58,441 nucleotides of DNA from Bryobacteraceae bacterium (GTDB lineage: Bacteria > Acidobacteriota > Terriglobia > Bryobacterales > Bryobacteraceae). This document shows, piece by piece, positions 49,498 through 57,200 of this stretch. The stretch is from assembly GCA_025055455.1 (NCBI GenBank), contig JANWXD010000016.1:1-58441 (forward strand), written 5' to 3'. A model generated the notes under the pieces. The model was not told the origin of the DNA. It ran no database searches and worked only from the letters and a program-made list of their open reading frames with translations. Made by a program: the position numbers and the translations under genes. Positions within the stretch are counted from its first letter, which is position 1, and every line of letters begins with the position of its first letter.

Positions 49498-50331
49498 TCA
49501 GGCGTTGACGAATTCCCCGGATTTGACCAGCGCGTCCAAGCGGCGCAGGCGCTCCCAAAAGGGTTCGAGCAAGTCCAGCCTCAGGGCATTCGGGCCGTCC
49601 GACAGGGCGCGTTCCGGGGCTTCGTGCACCTCCACGAAAATGCCGTCGATGCCGACCGCCGTCGCCGCCCGCGCCAGTGGCTCGATGAACTGCGGCTGGC
49701 CGGAGGAGGCCCCGCTTCCCGCTCCCGGAAGCTGCACGCTGTGGGTCGCGTCGAAGATCACCGGCCAGCCGAGGCTTCGCATGGTCACGAGCCCGCGCAT
49801 GTCCACGACTAAGTTGCGATACCCGAAGGTCGTGCCACGCTCGGTTAGCAGCAGCTTTGTATTCCCTGTGGATACGACTTTCTCGGCCGCCCAACGCATG
49901 TCCTCGGGGGCGAGAAACTGACCCTTTTTGATATTGACCACCCGACCCGTGCGCCCGGCGGCTATGAGCAGATCCGTCTGGCGGCACAGGAAAGCGGGAA
50001 TTTGCAAAATGTCCGCGACTTCGGCGGCGGGCTCGGCCTGGGCTGTTTCGTGGATGTCCGTTAGGATGGCGAAGCCCTCCTTCCTGAGGCCGCCGAGGAT
50101 TCGCAAACCTTCCCGCAAGCCCGGGCCACGATAGGACGCGACACTCGAGCGGTTGGCTTTGTCGAAGGAAGCTTTGAAGATGAACGGGCCCACGCGCCGG
50201 CGGATCTCGCGGGACAGCCAATGAACGTGCTCCTCGCTCTCGATGACGCAGGGACCGGCAATCAAGGCCAGCGGGGCGCCGTCTCCGAAAACGACGGCGT
50301 CCCCTTTCGGGGTCGTCACTTCAATCCGCAT
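49498..50331 (-). CDS. kdsA: 3-deoxy-8-phosphooctulonate synthase (KDO8P synthase)
   Basis: 277 residues. Conserved blocks are [65 protein letters not shown] and [11 protein letters not shown]. It condenses phosphoenolpyruvate with arabinose 5-phosphate to make KDO 8-phosphate for the lipid A core. The ATG overlaps the end of pyrG by 11 bp. With kdsB and pyrG it forms a KDO-activation operon, evidence for an LPS-bearing Gram-negative envelope. Confidence 0.95.
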   Translation of the reverse strand: MRIEVTTPKGDAVVFGDGAPLALIAGPCVIESEEHVHWLSREIRRRVGPFIFKASFDKANRSSVASYRGPGLREGLRILGGLRKEGFAILTDIHETAQAEPAAEVADILQIPAFLCRQTDLLIAAGRTGRVVNIKKGQFLAPEDMRWAAEKVVSTGNTKLLLTERGTTFGYRNLVVDMRGLVTMRSLGWPVIFDATHSVQLPGAGSGASSGQPQFIEPLARAATAVGIDGIFVEVHEAPERALSDGPNALRLDLLEPFWERLRRLDALVKSGEFVNA

Positions 50332-51964
50332 GAGTCAGCTGCGCGGCCCGGGTCGACTGTCGCAGGCGCAGAGCGCGGTGCTCGAGCGCCGCCCCGATGA
50401 AGGCGCGGAACAACGGGTGCGGTTCGAGAGGCCGCGACTTGAACTCCGGATGGAACTGGCAGCCCAAAAACCACGGGTGATCCGGGATTTCGCAGATCTC
50501 GACGTACACTCCGTCCGGGGTCTGTCCGGCGATGCGCAGTCCCCGGGAGGTGAGGATCTGTTCGTACTCCCGGTTGAACTCGTAGCGGTGCCGGTGCCGT
50601 TCGCTGATCTGGCGCGTGCCGTAGGCGCGGTGGGCGAAGCTGCCCTCGGCCAGCACGCAGGGGTAAGCGCCGAGCCGCATCGTGCCGCCCAGTTCATCCA
50701 CGCCTTTGAGTTCACGCAGTTTGAAGATGACCGGATGGGGCGTGGCGGGTTCGAACTCGGTCGAGTTGGCCTCCGCCAGGCCGCAGACATGGCGCGCGAA
50801 CTCGATCACCGCCGTCTGCATGCCCAGGCAGATGCCGAAGTACGGCACTTTGCGCTCGCGCGCGAAGCGGATTGCCTGAATCATGCCTTCGATGCCCCGT
50901 TTGCCGAATCCTCCCGGCACGAGGATGCCATCGAATCCCTCCAACTGGCGTTCACAGCCCGATGCGGTGAGTCCTTCCGCATCGATCCAGTGGATGTTGA
51001 CACGCACGTCGTGCGCAAGGCCGCCGTGGAGGAGCGCCTCCCGCAGGCTCTTGTAGGAATCCTCGTAGGCCACGTACTTGCCGACTAAGGCGATGTCGAC
51101 CTCCCCCGAGGGACGGCGCATTCGCTCCACCATCGCGGTCCATTGCGTCAAGTCGCGGGGGCCCGCCTCGATCCGCAACCGCCGTAGGATGATCTCGTCC
51201 ACGCGCTGCTCGGCGAACACCAACGGCACCTCGTAGACGGAGTCCACGTCGCGGGCAGTGATGACCGCATCCACGTCCACGTCGCAGAACAGCGCGATTT
51301 TTTCTCGCACGTCCTGGGGCAAGAACCGCTCGGAGCGGCACAGCAGCATGTCCGGCTGAATGCCGATGGCGCGCAGTTCTTTGACGCTGTGCTGCGTCGG
51401 CTTGGTCTTGAGTTCGTGCGCGGCGGCGATCCAGGGCACCAGCGTGACGTGTATGAAGATGGTCTCCTCGCGGCCGAGTTCGTGCCGCATCTGACGGATG
51501 GCTTCCAAAAACGGCAACGACTCGATGTCCCCCACCGTCCCCCCGATTTCGACGATCACCACGTCGGCGCCGGGTGACACCTTGCGGATGGCGGCCTTGA
51601 TCTCGTTGGTCACGTGCGGGATCACCTGAACGGTCTTGCCCAGGTAATCGCCTCGGCGCTCGCGCGCGATGATCTGCTCGTAGATGCGTCCCGAGGTGAC
51701 GTTGTTGGCCTGCGTGAGGCGGGCGTGCGTGAAACGCTCGTAGTGGCCCAGGTCCAGGTCCGTCTCGGCGCCGTCGTCGGTCACGAACACCTCCCCGTGC
51801 TGAAACGGGCTCATGGTGCCCGGGTCCACGTTGAGATAGGGATCGAACTTCTGCAGCGTGACGCGCAAGCCCCGACTCTCGAGCAGACACCCGATCGAAG
51901 CCGCTGCGATGCCCTTTCCGAGAGAGGAAACCACGCCGCCCGTGACGAAGATGTACTTAGCCAT
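50321..51964 (-). CDS. pyrG: CTP synthase
   Basis: 547 residues. The amidoligase domain begins [25 protein letters not shown] and the glutaminase domain has the nucleophile motif GICLGMQ and the catalytic HPEF near the C-terminus. It makes CTP from UTP, ATP and glutamine. It is located between kdsB and kdsA, and its product CTP is the KdsB substrate. GAGGATCC precedes the ATG; it overlaps kdsA by 11 bp and starts 30 bp after kdsB. Confidence 0.97.
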   Translation of the reverse strand: MAKYIFVTGGVVSSLGKGIAAASIGCLLESRGLRVTLQKFDPYLNVDPGTMSPFQHGEVFVTDDGAETDLDLGHYERFTHARLTQANNVTSGRIYEQIIARERRGDYLGKTVQVIPHVTNEIKAAIRKVSPGADVVIVEIGGTVGDIESLPFLEAIRQMRHELGREETIFIHVTLVPWIAAAHELKTKPTQHSVKELRAIGIQPDMLLCRSERFLPQDVREKIALFCDVDVDAVITARDVDSVYEVPLVFAEQRVDEIILRRLRIEAGPRDLTQWTAMVERMRRPSGEVDIALVGKYVAYEDSYKSLREALLHGGLAHDVRVNIHWIDAEGLTASGCERQLEGFDGILVPGGFGKRGIEGMIQAIRFARERKVPYFGICLGMQTAVIEFARHVCGLAEANSTEFEPATPHPVIFKLRELKGVDELGGTMRLGAYPCVLAEGSFAHRAYGTRQISERHRHRYEFNREYEQILTSRGLRIAGQTPDGVYVEICEIPDHPWFLGCQFHPEFKSRPLEPHPLFRAFIGAALEHRALRLRQSTRAAQLTHAD

Positions 51965-51994
51965 AGCGGATCCTCATTGCGCCGTGCGCATGCC

Positions 51995-52750
51995 TTACCC
52001 CGTCGCCAGCTTCGCTTCGAGCAACGCCGCAACCCGTTCCAGGTCCTCCGGCGTGTCCACGCCCAGCGACTCGTACTCGGTTTCCACCACGCGGATGCGG
52101 TAGCCGTTTTCGAGCGCCCGGAGTTGCTCCAACCGCTCGGCCTGCTCGAGCGGGCCCACCCGCAGGCTGGGATAGGCCAGCAAGAAATCCCTCCGGTAGA
52201 CGTAGAGGCCGACGTGCTTGAAATGCACAGCGCGCTCATGGCGCACGAAAGGAATCAGAGAGCGCGAAAAGTAAAGCGCATGCCCGGCGTGGTCGGTGAC
52301 CACTTTGACCACGTTGGGGTCGGTGAGTTCCCGGGGATCCTCGATCCGCTTCTTGAGCGTGCTCATGGGCGCTTCGGCGGCCTCCAGCAGGCCGATCACC
52401 GCAGCGTCGATGGCCGCCGGGTCAATGAGCGGTTCGTCCCCCTGGATATTTACGACGAACTCGGCGCGTTCGGCCGAGGCCACCTCCGCGGCGCGGTCCG
52501 TCCCCGACGGATGGTCCGCTCGCGTCATCCGTGCGTCGGCTCCAAACGCTCTCGCCACGTCGAAGATACGCTCGTCGTCGGTGGCCACCACGATCTTGGA
52601 AAGGTAGCGCGCGCGGGAGGCCCGCTCCCACACATGCTGGAGCATGGGTTTTCCAGCGATGCGTGCGAGGGCTTTTCCAGGAAAGCGTGAGGAGGCGAAC
52701 CGGGCGGGAATCACGCCCAGGACCGTCTGCGGCACAACCGATATTACCAC
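51995..52750 (-). CDS. kdsB: 3-deoxy-manno-octulosonate cytidylyltransferase
   Basis: 251 residues. The nucleotidyltransferase signature is VIPARFASSRFPGKALA; other conserved blocks are VVATDDERI, SGTDRAAEV, NIQGDEPLI and HVGLYVYRRDFL. It transfers CMP from CTP to KDO. The start is a GTG (MVISVVPQTVLG); a second GTG lies five codons later. It is the first gene of kdsB-pyrG-kdsA-pilin, 70 bp after the Hsp70-like gene on the same strand. Confidence 0.95.
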   Translation of the reverse strand: MVISVVPQTVLGVIPARFASSRFPGKALARIAGKPMLQHVWERASRARYLSKIVVATDDERIFDVARAFGADARMTRADHPSGTDRAAEVASAERAEFVVNIQGDEPLIDPAAIDAAVIGLLEAAEAPMSTLKKRIEDPRELTDPNVVKVVTDHAGHALYFSRSLIPFVRHERAVHFKHVGLYVYRRDFLLAYPSLRVGPLEQAERLEQLRALENGYRIRVVETEYESLGVDTPEDLERVAALLEAKLATG

Positions 52751-52820
52751 ACCCCAGGTCGGTTGCGATCCCGCATGGCCTTCGCCAAAGTCGTGGAGGG
52801 CAACTGCCGACCCAGTGCGT

Positions 52821-54422
52821 CTAGGCCGAGCCGGCGCCTCTTCGGCGGACAGCGCTGGCCTTGGAGCTGGGCGGGCGGAGCGGGGCTTCCCGCGCCGCCC
52901 ACCGCGCCAGCCGGTACACGCGGCGGTGGCCCGTGGCGAGATTCGTGATCGTCACACTGACGGCGCCCCCGGCATCGCAAGCATACGTCTCCTCGACCCA
53001 TTGGCTGGAAGCCTCCGGGACGCGAATCACTGGCACCGCCTCCAGCTCCTGGCAGCTTTCTAGCGCCGGATCGAACGGATAGAGAATCTCATCCCAAAGC
53101 GTAAGGTCACCCGCCGGTCTTCCCGTCTCGTCCACGCGCGTGCACTCGAGGTACCGGAAGTGACCGATGTTGTGCGCCGGGCGGTACCGGCGGCAGATTT
53201 GAATCGGATTTTCGCCAGGCGCTGGCAGGCTGTGTCCCTTCGGGAACAAAATGTCGAAGGAGATCCGGGCGCCTTCGTCGGCTTCGCGCCACACGCCGAA
53301 ATTGCGCGTGAATCGGTCTCGGAGCCGATAACCGGCGCTGGCGTCAGCCTGGATGGCGAGACCGATGGCCGTGGCGGACCGCGCGTGCGCCGAGCGCTTG
53401 ACCCGCCGCTCGAAGCGCTCGCGCAGCTCCCGGGCCACCAAGGGCAGCTCGCTGCCGCCGCCAGTGACATACAATGCGTCCAGCCGCCGGCCGCCGTCCT
53501 CGCAGAAACCATGCGCTGCGAGCATCTCCTCGACCAATTGGATGGTCTCCTCGACCAAAGGCCGGCACGCCGCATAAAAGTCCGCCACCGGCACCGTGAC
53601 CTCGCCCCAGCCCGCACGCACTGTATCCAGATCCACGACAATCTTGCGCGTGTTGGGATGAAGCGCCTCTTTCTTGCCGCGGCACTCCTCGAGCAGCAAG
53701 AACGTCTCGGCGAGCGAGAGGGTGTCGAATTCCAGACCCGCCCGCTCCAGCGCCAGCCGCGCCAAAATTTCGTCGAAGTCGTCGCCGCCGAGCGTTTCCA
53801 GGCCCTCGGAGGCGATCACCGTGTGGGTTTGCTGATCGGCCTCGACCAGCGAGGCGTCGAAGGTGCCGCCGCCGAGGTCATAGACGAGCACGACCGTCGG
53901 GCCCCTGGCGGTCCCCGTCAGCCTGTGGAAATGGCCGAATTCGATGCTGGCCGCCGAGGGTTCGTTCAAAATGCCGAGCACTTGGAATCCCGCCCGGCGG
54001 AAGCCTTCGGCGGTGAGGAAGCGCTGGTTGGTGTTGGAGTTCGCCGGCACGCCGAGCATCACCTGCGGCGCGCCGCTCAACCGCAGATTGGAGCGCTCGA
54101 GCAGGTAGTGCTTGAGCGCACGACCCAAACCCTCCAGCAGCTCGGCTACTGTGAGCCGGCGGGGGCCCACTTCTACCTGCGTGTGCATCCCAGCCTGTCC
54201 AAGCAGTCGCTTCACCGAGCGCAGGACGGTCCAGCCGTCCTCCGCCTGGACCCCCCACGCGTCCCAGCCGTAGCGCACCTCGTCGCCGCGGACCGCCACT
54301 AGGGGCGGGAACCAGTCGCGCACGGCGCCGTCGGGGCATTCGAACGACACGACCGGGTAATTGCCGCGGTCGGCGGCGGCCACGGTCACACGCGTGGTGC
54401 CGAAATCGATGCCAAGTCTCAT
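52821..54422 (-). CDS. non-canonical Hsp70-family ATPase
   Basis: 533 residues. The actin-like ATPase domain is intact: phosphate-1 LGIDFGTT (3-10), NEPSAAS (153-159), phosphate-2 YDLGGGTFDASL (181-192), GGDDFDE (212-218), adenosine motif VTGGGSELP (319-327) and ATAIGLA (350-356). The C-terminal 170 residues are unlike DnaK's substrate-binding domain and lid; they are rich in beta-like and aromatic segments (FGVWREADEGARISFDILFPKGHSLPA). So the total is about 100 residues shorter than DnaK. No dnaJ or grpE is nearby. No Shine-Dalgarno is evident. It is divergent from galU, 80 bp away. Client and role unknown. Confidence 0.82.
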   Translation of the reverse strand: MRLGIDFGTTRVTVAAADRGNYPVVSFECPDGAVRDWFPPLVAVRGDEVRYGWDAWGVQAEDGWTVLRSVKRLLGQAGMHTQVEVGPRRLTVAELLEGLGRALKHYLLERSNLRLSGAPQVMLGVPANSNTNQRFLTAEGFRRAGFQVLGILNEPSAASIEFGHFHRLTGTARGPTVVLVYDLGGGTFDASLVEADQQTHTVIASEGLETLGGDDFDEILARLALERAGLEFDTLSLAETFLLLEECRGKKEALHPNTRKIVVDLDTVRAGWGEVTVPVADFYAACRPLVEETIQLVEEMLAAHGFCEDGGRRLDALYVTGGGSELPLVARELRERFERRVKRSAHARSATAIGLAIQADASAGYRLRDRFTRNFGVWREADEGARISFDILFPKGHSLPAPGENPIQICRRYRPAHNIGHFRYLECTRVDETGRPAGDLTLWDEILYPFDPALESCQELEAVPVIRVPEASSQWVEETYACDAGGAVSVTITNLATGHRRVYRLARWAAREAPLRPPSSKASAVRRRGAGSA

Positions 54423-54490
54423 TGGAGCGCTTCGTTAGCAGGCGAATTTTCACCCTAGCATAGGCATCGGCGCGGAGATGGCGTCCCGCA

Positions 54491-54496
54491 TACAAT
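54491..54496 (+). promoter_or_regulatory. -10-like TACAAT immediately before galU
   Basis: TACAAT ends 6 bp before the galU ATG; no ribosome-binding site lies between. No -35 match was found at the standard spacing. This fits leaderless initiation. Confidence 0.45.
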
Positions 54497-54502
54497 ATCC
54501 TC

Positions 54503-55414
54503 ATGGTCGCCAGGGTCCGTAAAGCCGTTTTCCCCGCTGCCGGACTGGGCACGCGCTTCCTGCCCGCCACTAAGGCCCAGCCCAAGGAGATGCTGCCGCT
54601 GGTGGACAAGCCGCTCATCCAGTACGGGGTCGAGGAGGCCGTCCGCTCGGGCATTCGCAACATCATCATCGTGACCGGACGCGGCAAGAGCGCCATCGAG
54701 GACCACTTCGACGTCAGCTTCGAGCTCGAGCAGATGCTCGAAGCCCGTGGCAAGACCGATCTTTTGGAGATCGTGCGGGCGATCTCGGACATGATCGACG
54801 TGGCGTACGTACGCCAAAAAGAGGCCCTGGGTCTGGGCCACGCCGTGCTCCGGGCCAGGGAGCTGGTGGGGGCTGAGCCGTTCGCGGTCGTCCTTTCCGA
54901 CGACGTCATAGACGCCGAGACGCCGTGCCTGCGCCAGCTGTTGGACATTTACGAGTACTACGGCGCTCCCGTGGTGGCCCTGATGGAGGTGCCGCCGGAG
55001 GCGGTGGAGGCGTACGGCATCGTGGCGGCCGACCCGGTAGCTCATAACGGCGAATGGGATCGCGTCTATCGTATCCACAACCTCGTCGAGAAGCCAGCGG
55101 CGGCCGAGGCCCCCTCCCGGCTGGCCATCATTGGCCGCTACGTCCTGACGCCGGAGATTTTCGATTCCATCGAAGCGGTGGGACCGGGCCGCGGCGGTGA
55201 GATTCAGCTCACGGACGCGCTGCGGCACCTCCTGGCCAAGCGCCCCCTCTACGGGTGCCGTTTCCGCGGCACGCGCTACGATGCCGGCGACAAGCTCGGC
55301 TTTTTGCAGGCCACAGTCGAGTTCGCCTTGCGTCGCCCCGACCTCGGCGAGGCCTTCCGCCGCTATCTGAAAACCCTCGACCTGAACGTGCCATGCGTCG
55401 CCGAAACTTCCTGA
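54503..55414 (+). CDS. galU: UTP--glucose-1-phosphate uridylyltransferase
   Basis: 303 residues. The signature KAVFPAAGLGTRFLPATKAQPKEMLPL is at the N-terminus, with LGHAVLRARELVG, VLSDDVID, VEKP and the C-terminal GTRYDAGDKLGFLQATVE. It makes UDP-glucose for surface polysaccharides, consistent with the several glycosyltransferases here. The start follows a TACAAT by 6 bp without a Shine-Dalgarno. Its end overlaps the next gene's start by 22 bp. Confidence 0.95.
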   Translation: MVARVRKAVFPAAGLGTRFLPATKAQPKEMLPLVDKPLIQYGVEEAVRSGIRNIIIVTGRGKSAIEDHFDVSFELEQMLEARGKTDLLEIVRAISDMIDVAYVRQKEALGLGHAVLRARELVGAEPFAVVLSDDVIDAETPCLRQLLDIYEYYGAPVVALMEVPPEAVEAYGIVAADPVAHNGEWDRVYRIHNLVEKPAAAEAPSRLAIIGRYVLTPEIFDSIEAVGPGRGGEIQLTDALRHLLAKRPLYGCRFRGTRYDAGDKLGFLQATVEFALRRPDLGEAFRRYLKTLDLNVPCVAETS

Positions 55415-56427
55415 CGGCCGGCGCCGCGGCGCTGGCCGGTCCGGTAGCGGCCCAGGAGCAACCGCTGGTGCGACTCGGAATCGATTTGTTCAGCCTGCGC
55501 TCGCAGGGCTGGTCGGCGTTCGAGTCGCTGGAGTATTGCGCCCGTTGGGGCGCCCGCGTGGTGCAATTCTCCGAGGTTCGCTTCCTCGGCAGCCTGGAAA
55601 CCGAACACTTGCGGCGGGTGCGGACGCGCGCCCAGGAGCTCGGCATCGAACTCGAAATCGGCATGCGCTCGATCTGTCCGAGCTCGAAGCTGTTCGACCC
55701 CAGCCAAGGCACGGCCGAAGAGCAGGTGCTGCGCATGGTTCAGGCGGCTCGCGTGGTCGGATCGCCCATCGTGCGCGCCTTCGTGGGCAGCATGGCCGAC
55801 CGCACCGGGGGCCTCCCCATCGAGGCCCACATCGAGAATACGGTCCGGGTGCTCCGCAACGTGCGGTCCCAGGTGTTGGATTCGGGCGTCAAGATCGCGG
55901 TCGAGAATCACGCCGGCGATCTGCAAGGCCGCGAGCTGAAGACGCTCATCGAGGAGGCCGGCAAGGATTTCGTGGGGGCATGCCTGGACTCGGGCAACCC
56001 GCTGTGGACCCTGGAGGATCCGCACCACACCCTGGAAGTGCTCCACCCTTACGTGCTCACCAGCCACCTCCGCGACAGCGCCGTCTGGCGCGTACCGGCA
56101 GGGGCCGCCGTACGCTGGGTGCGCCTGGGCGAAGGCAACGTCGCAATCGGCGATTACATCCGCGATTACTTGCGGCTGTGCCCCGGTCGTGCGCTCACGC
56201 TCGAGATTATCGTCACACCGCCCCGCGTGTTCCCGTATCTGGAGCCGGCCTTTTGGGACGGCTACCGGAATGTACCGGCCTGGGAATTCGCGCGGTTCCT
56301 CAGGCTGGTCGAGGCCGGAAAGCCTCTCGAGGGTCCGCCGCCGCCCTCCAAAGGGGAAATCGCACAACGCGAGCGTGAGGACCTCCAGGCCAGCCTCCGC
56401 TGGGTTCGCCAGTTCCTAGAGCTATGA
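55393..56427 (+). CDS. Tat-exported sugar phosphate isomerase/epimerase-like TIM-barrel protein
   Basis: 344 residues. The leader MRRRNFLTAGAAALAGPVAAQE is a twin-arginine signal (RRxFL) with an Ala-x-Ala-type cleavage region. The rest is an AP_endonuc_2 fold barrel: VRLGIDLFSLRSQGW, VVQFSEV, KIAVENHAGDL (metal-binding Glu/His) and CLDSGNP, then SHLRDSAVW and LTLEIIVTPPRVF. Exported relatives act on sugars or inositols outside the cytoplasm. I chose ATG 55393 inside the galU end; a longer frame has no signal. The SDR follows with an ATGA overlap. Confidence 0.85.
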   Translation: MRRRNFLTAGAAALAGPVAAQEQPLVRLGIDLFSLRSQGWSAFESLEYCARWGARVVQFSEVRFLGSLETEHLRRVRTRAQELGIELEIGMRSICPSSKLFDPSQGTAEEQVLRMVQAARVVGSPIVRAFVGSMADRTGGLPIEAHIENTVRVLRNVRSQVLDSGVKIAVENHAGDLQGRELKTLIEEAGKDFVGACLDSGNPLWTLEDPHHTLEVLHPYVLTSHLRDSAVWRVPAGAAVRWVRLGEGNVAIGDYIRDYLRLCPGRALTLEIIVTPPRVFPYLEPAFWDGYRNVPAWEFARFLRLVEAGKPLEGPPPPSKGEIAQREREDLQASLRWVRQFLEL

Positions 56428-57173
56428 ACCGCTTGGCGGACAAGGTCGCCCTGGTGACGGGCTCGAGCCGCGGTATCGGCAAAGCCATCGCCCAAGCCTT
56501 CTGTCGCGAAGGCGCGTCGGTGGTTCTCTGCGGCCGGCGGCAGGAAAGCTTGGAGGCCGCCGCGCGGGAACTGCCCTCAGAGCGCGTGCTCGCCATGACG
56601 TGTCATGTCGGGCGCTTGGAGGAGTTGGAAAGCTTGGTCCAGCGGACCCGGCAGGTATTCGGCCGCATCGATATTCTGGTCAACAATGCCGCCACGAATA
56701 TCGCCTTCGGTCCGTGCCTGGAGATGGACGATGCGCAGTTCGACAAGATGGTCGAAATCAACGTCAAGAGCGCGTTTCGTCTGGTGCGGCTGGTCGCGCC
56801 CGAGATGTGCGCCCGCCGTTCGGGAGTGATTCTCAACATCGCCTCCACCTCGGGCCTGCGTCCCCAGCCGCACGCCATGCTCTACAGCATGACGAAGGCG
56901 GCGCTGATCATGATGACGAAGTCCTGGGCTCTAGAGCTGGGCGCCCATGGCGTGCGCGTGAATGCCATCGCGCCCGGACTCGTCGAGACACGCTTCAGCG
57001 AATACTACTGGAAGGACCCCGACCGCCTGGCCCGCTACCTGGGCCGGCAGCCGTTAGGCCGCGCCGGGCGCCCCGAAGAAGTGGCCGAAGTGGCCGTGAT
57101 GCTGGCCAGCGATGACGCTTCGTACATGACCGGCGGAGTCGTGGTCGTAGACGGCGGGTTGCTGGTGTCATAA
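56424..57173 (+). CDS. short-chain dehydrogenase/reductase
   Basis: 249 residues, classical SDR. The cofactor loop is TGSSRGIG (13-20), then NNAA near residue 88, the catalytic Ser in IASTSG, YSMTK (Tyr-x3-Lys), and APGLVETRF. C-terminal DDASYMTGGVVVVDGGLLVS is standard. It oxidises or reduces a hydroxyl/carbonyl, possibly on a sugar given the upstream isomerase-like gene and the 4-bp overlap with it. Substrate unknown. Confidence 0.92.
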   Translation: MNRLADKVALVTGSSRGIGKAIAQAFCREGASVVLCGRRQESLEAAARELPSERVLAMTCHVGRLEELESLVQRTRQVFGRIDILVNNAATNIAFGPCLEMDDAQFDKMVEINVKSAFRLVRLVAPEMCARRSGVILNIASTSGLRPQPHAMLYSMTKAALIMMTKSWALELGAHGVRVNAIAPGLVETRFSEYYWKDPDRLARYLGRQPLGRAGRPEEVAEVAVMLASDDASYMTGGVVVVDGGLLVS

Positions 57174-57200
57174 GTTTCGGAAATCGTGGGATGGTCCGCG

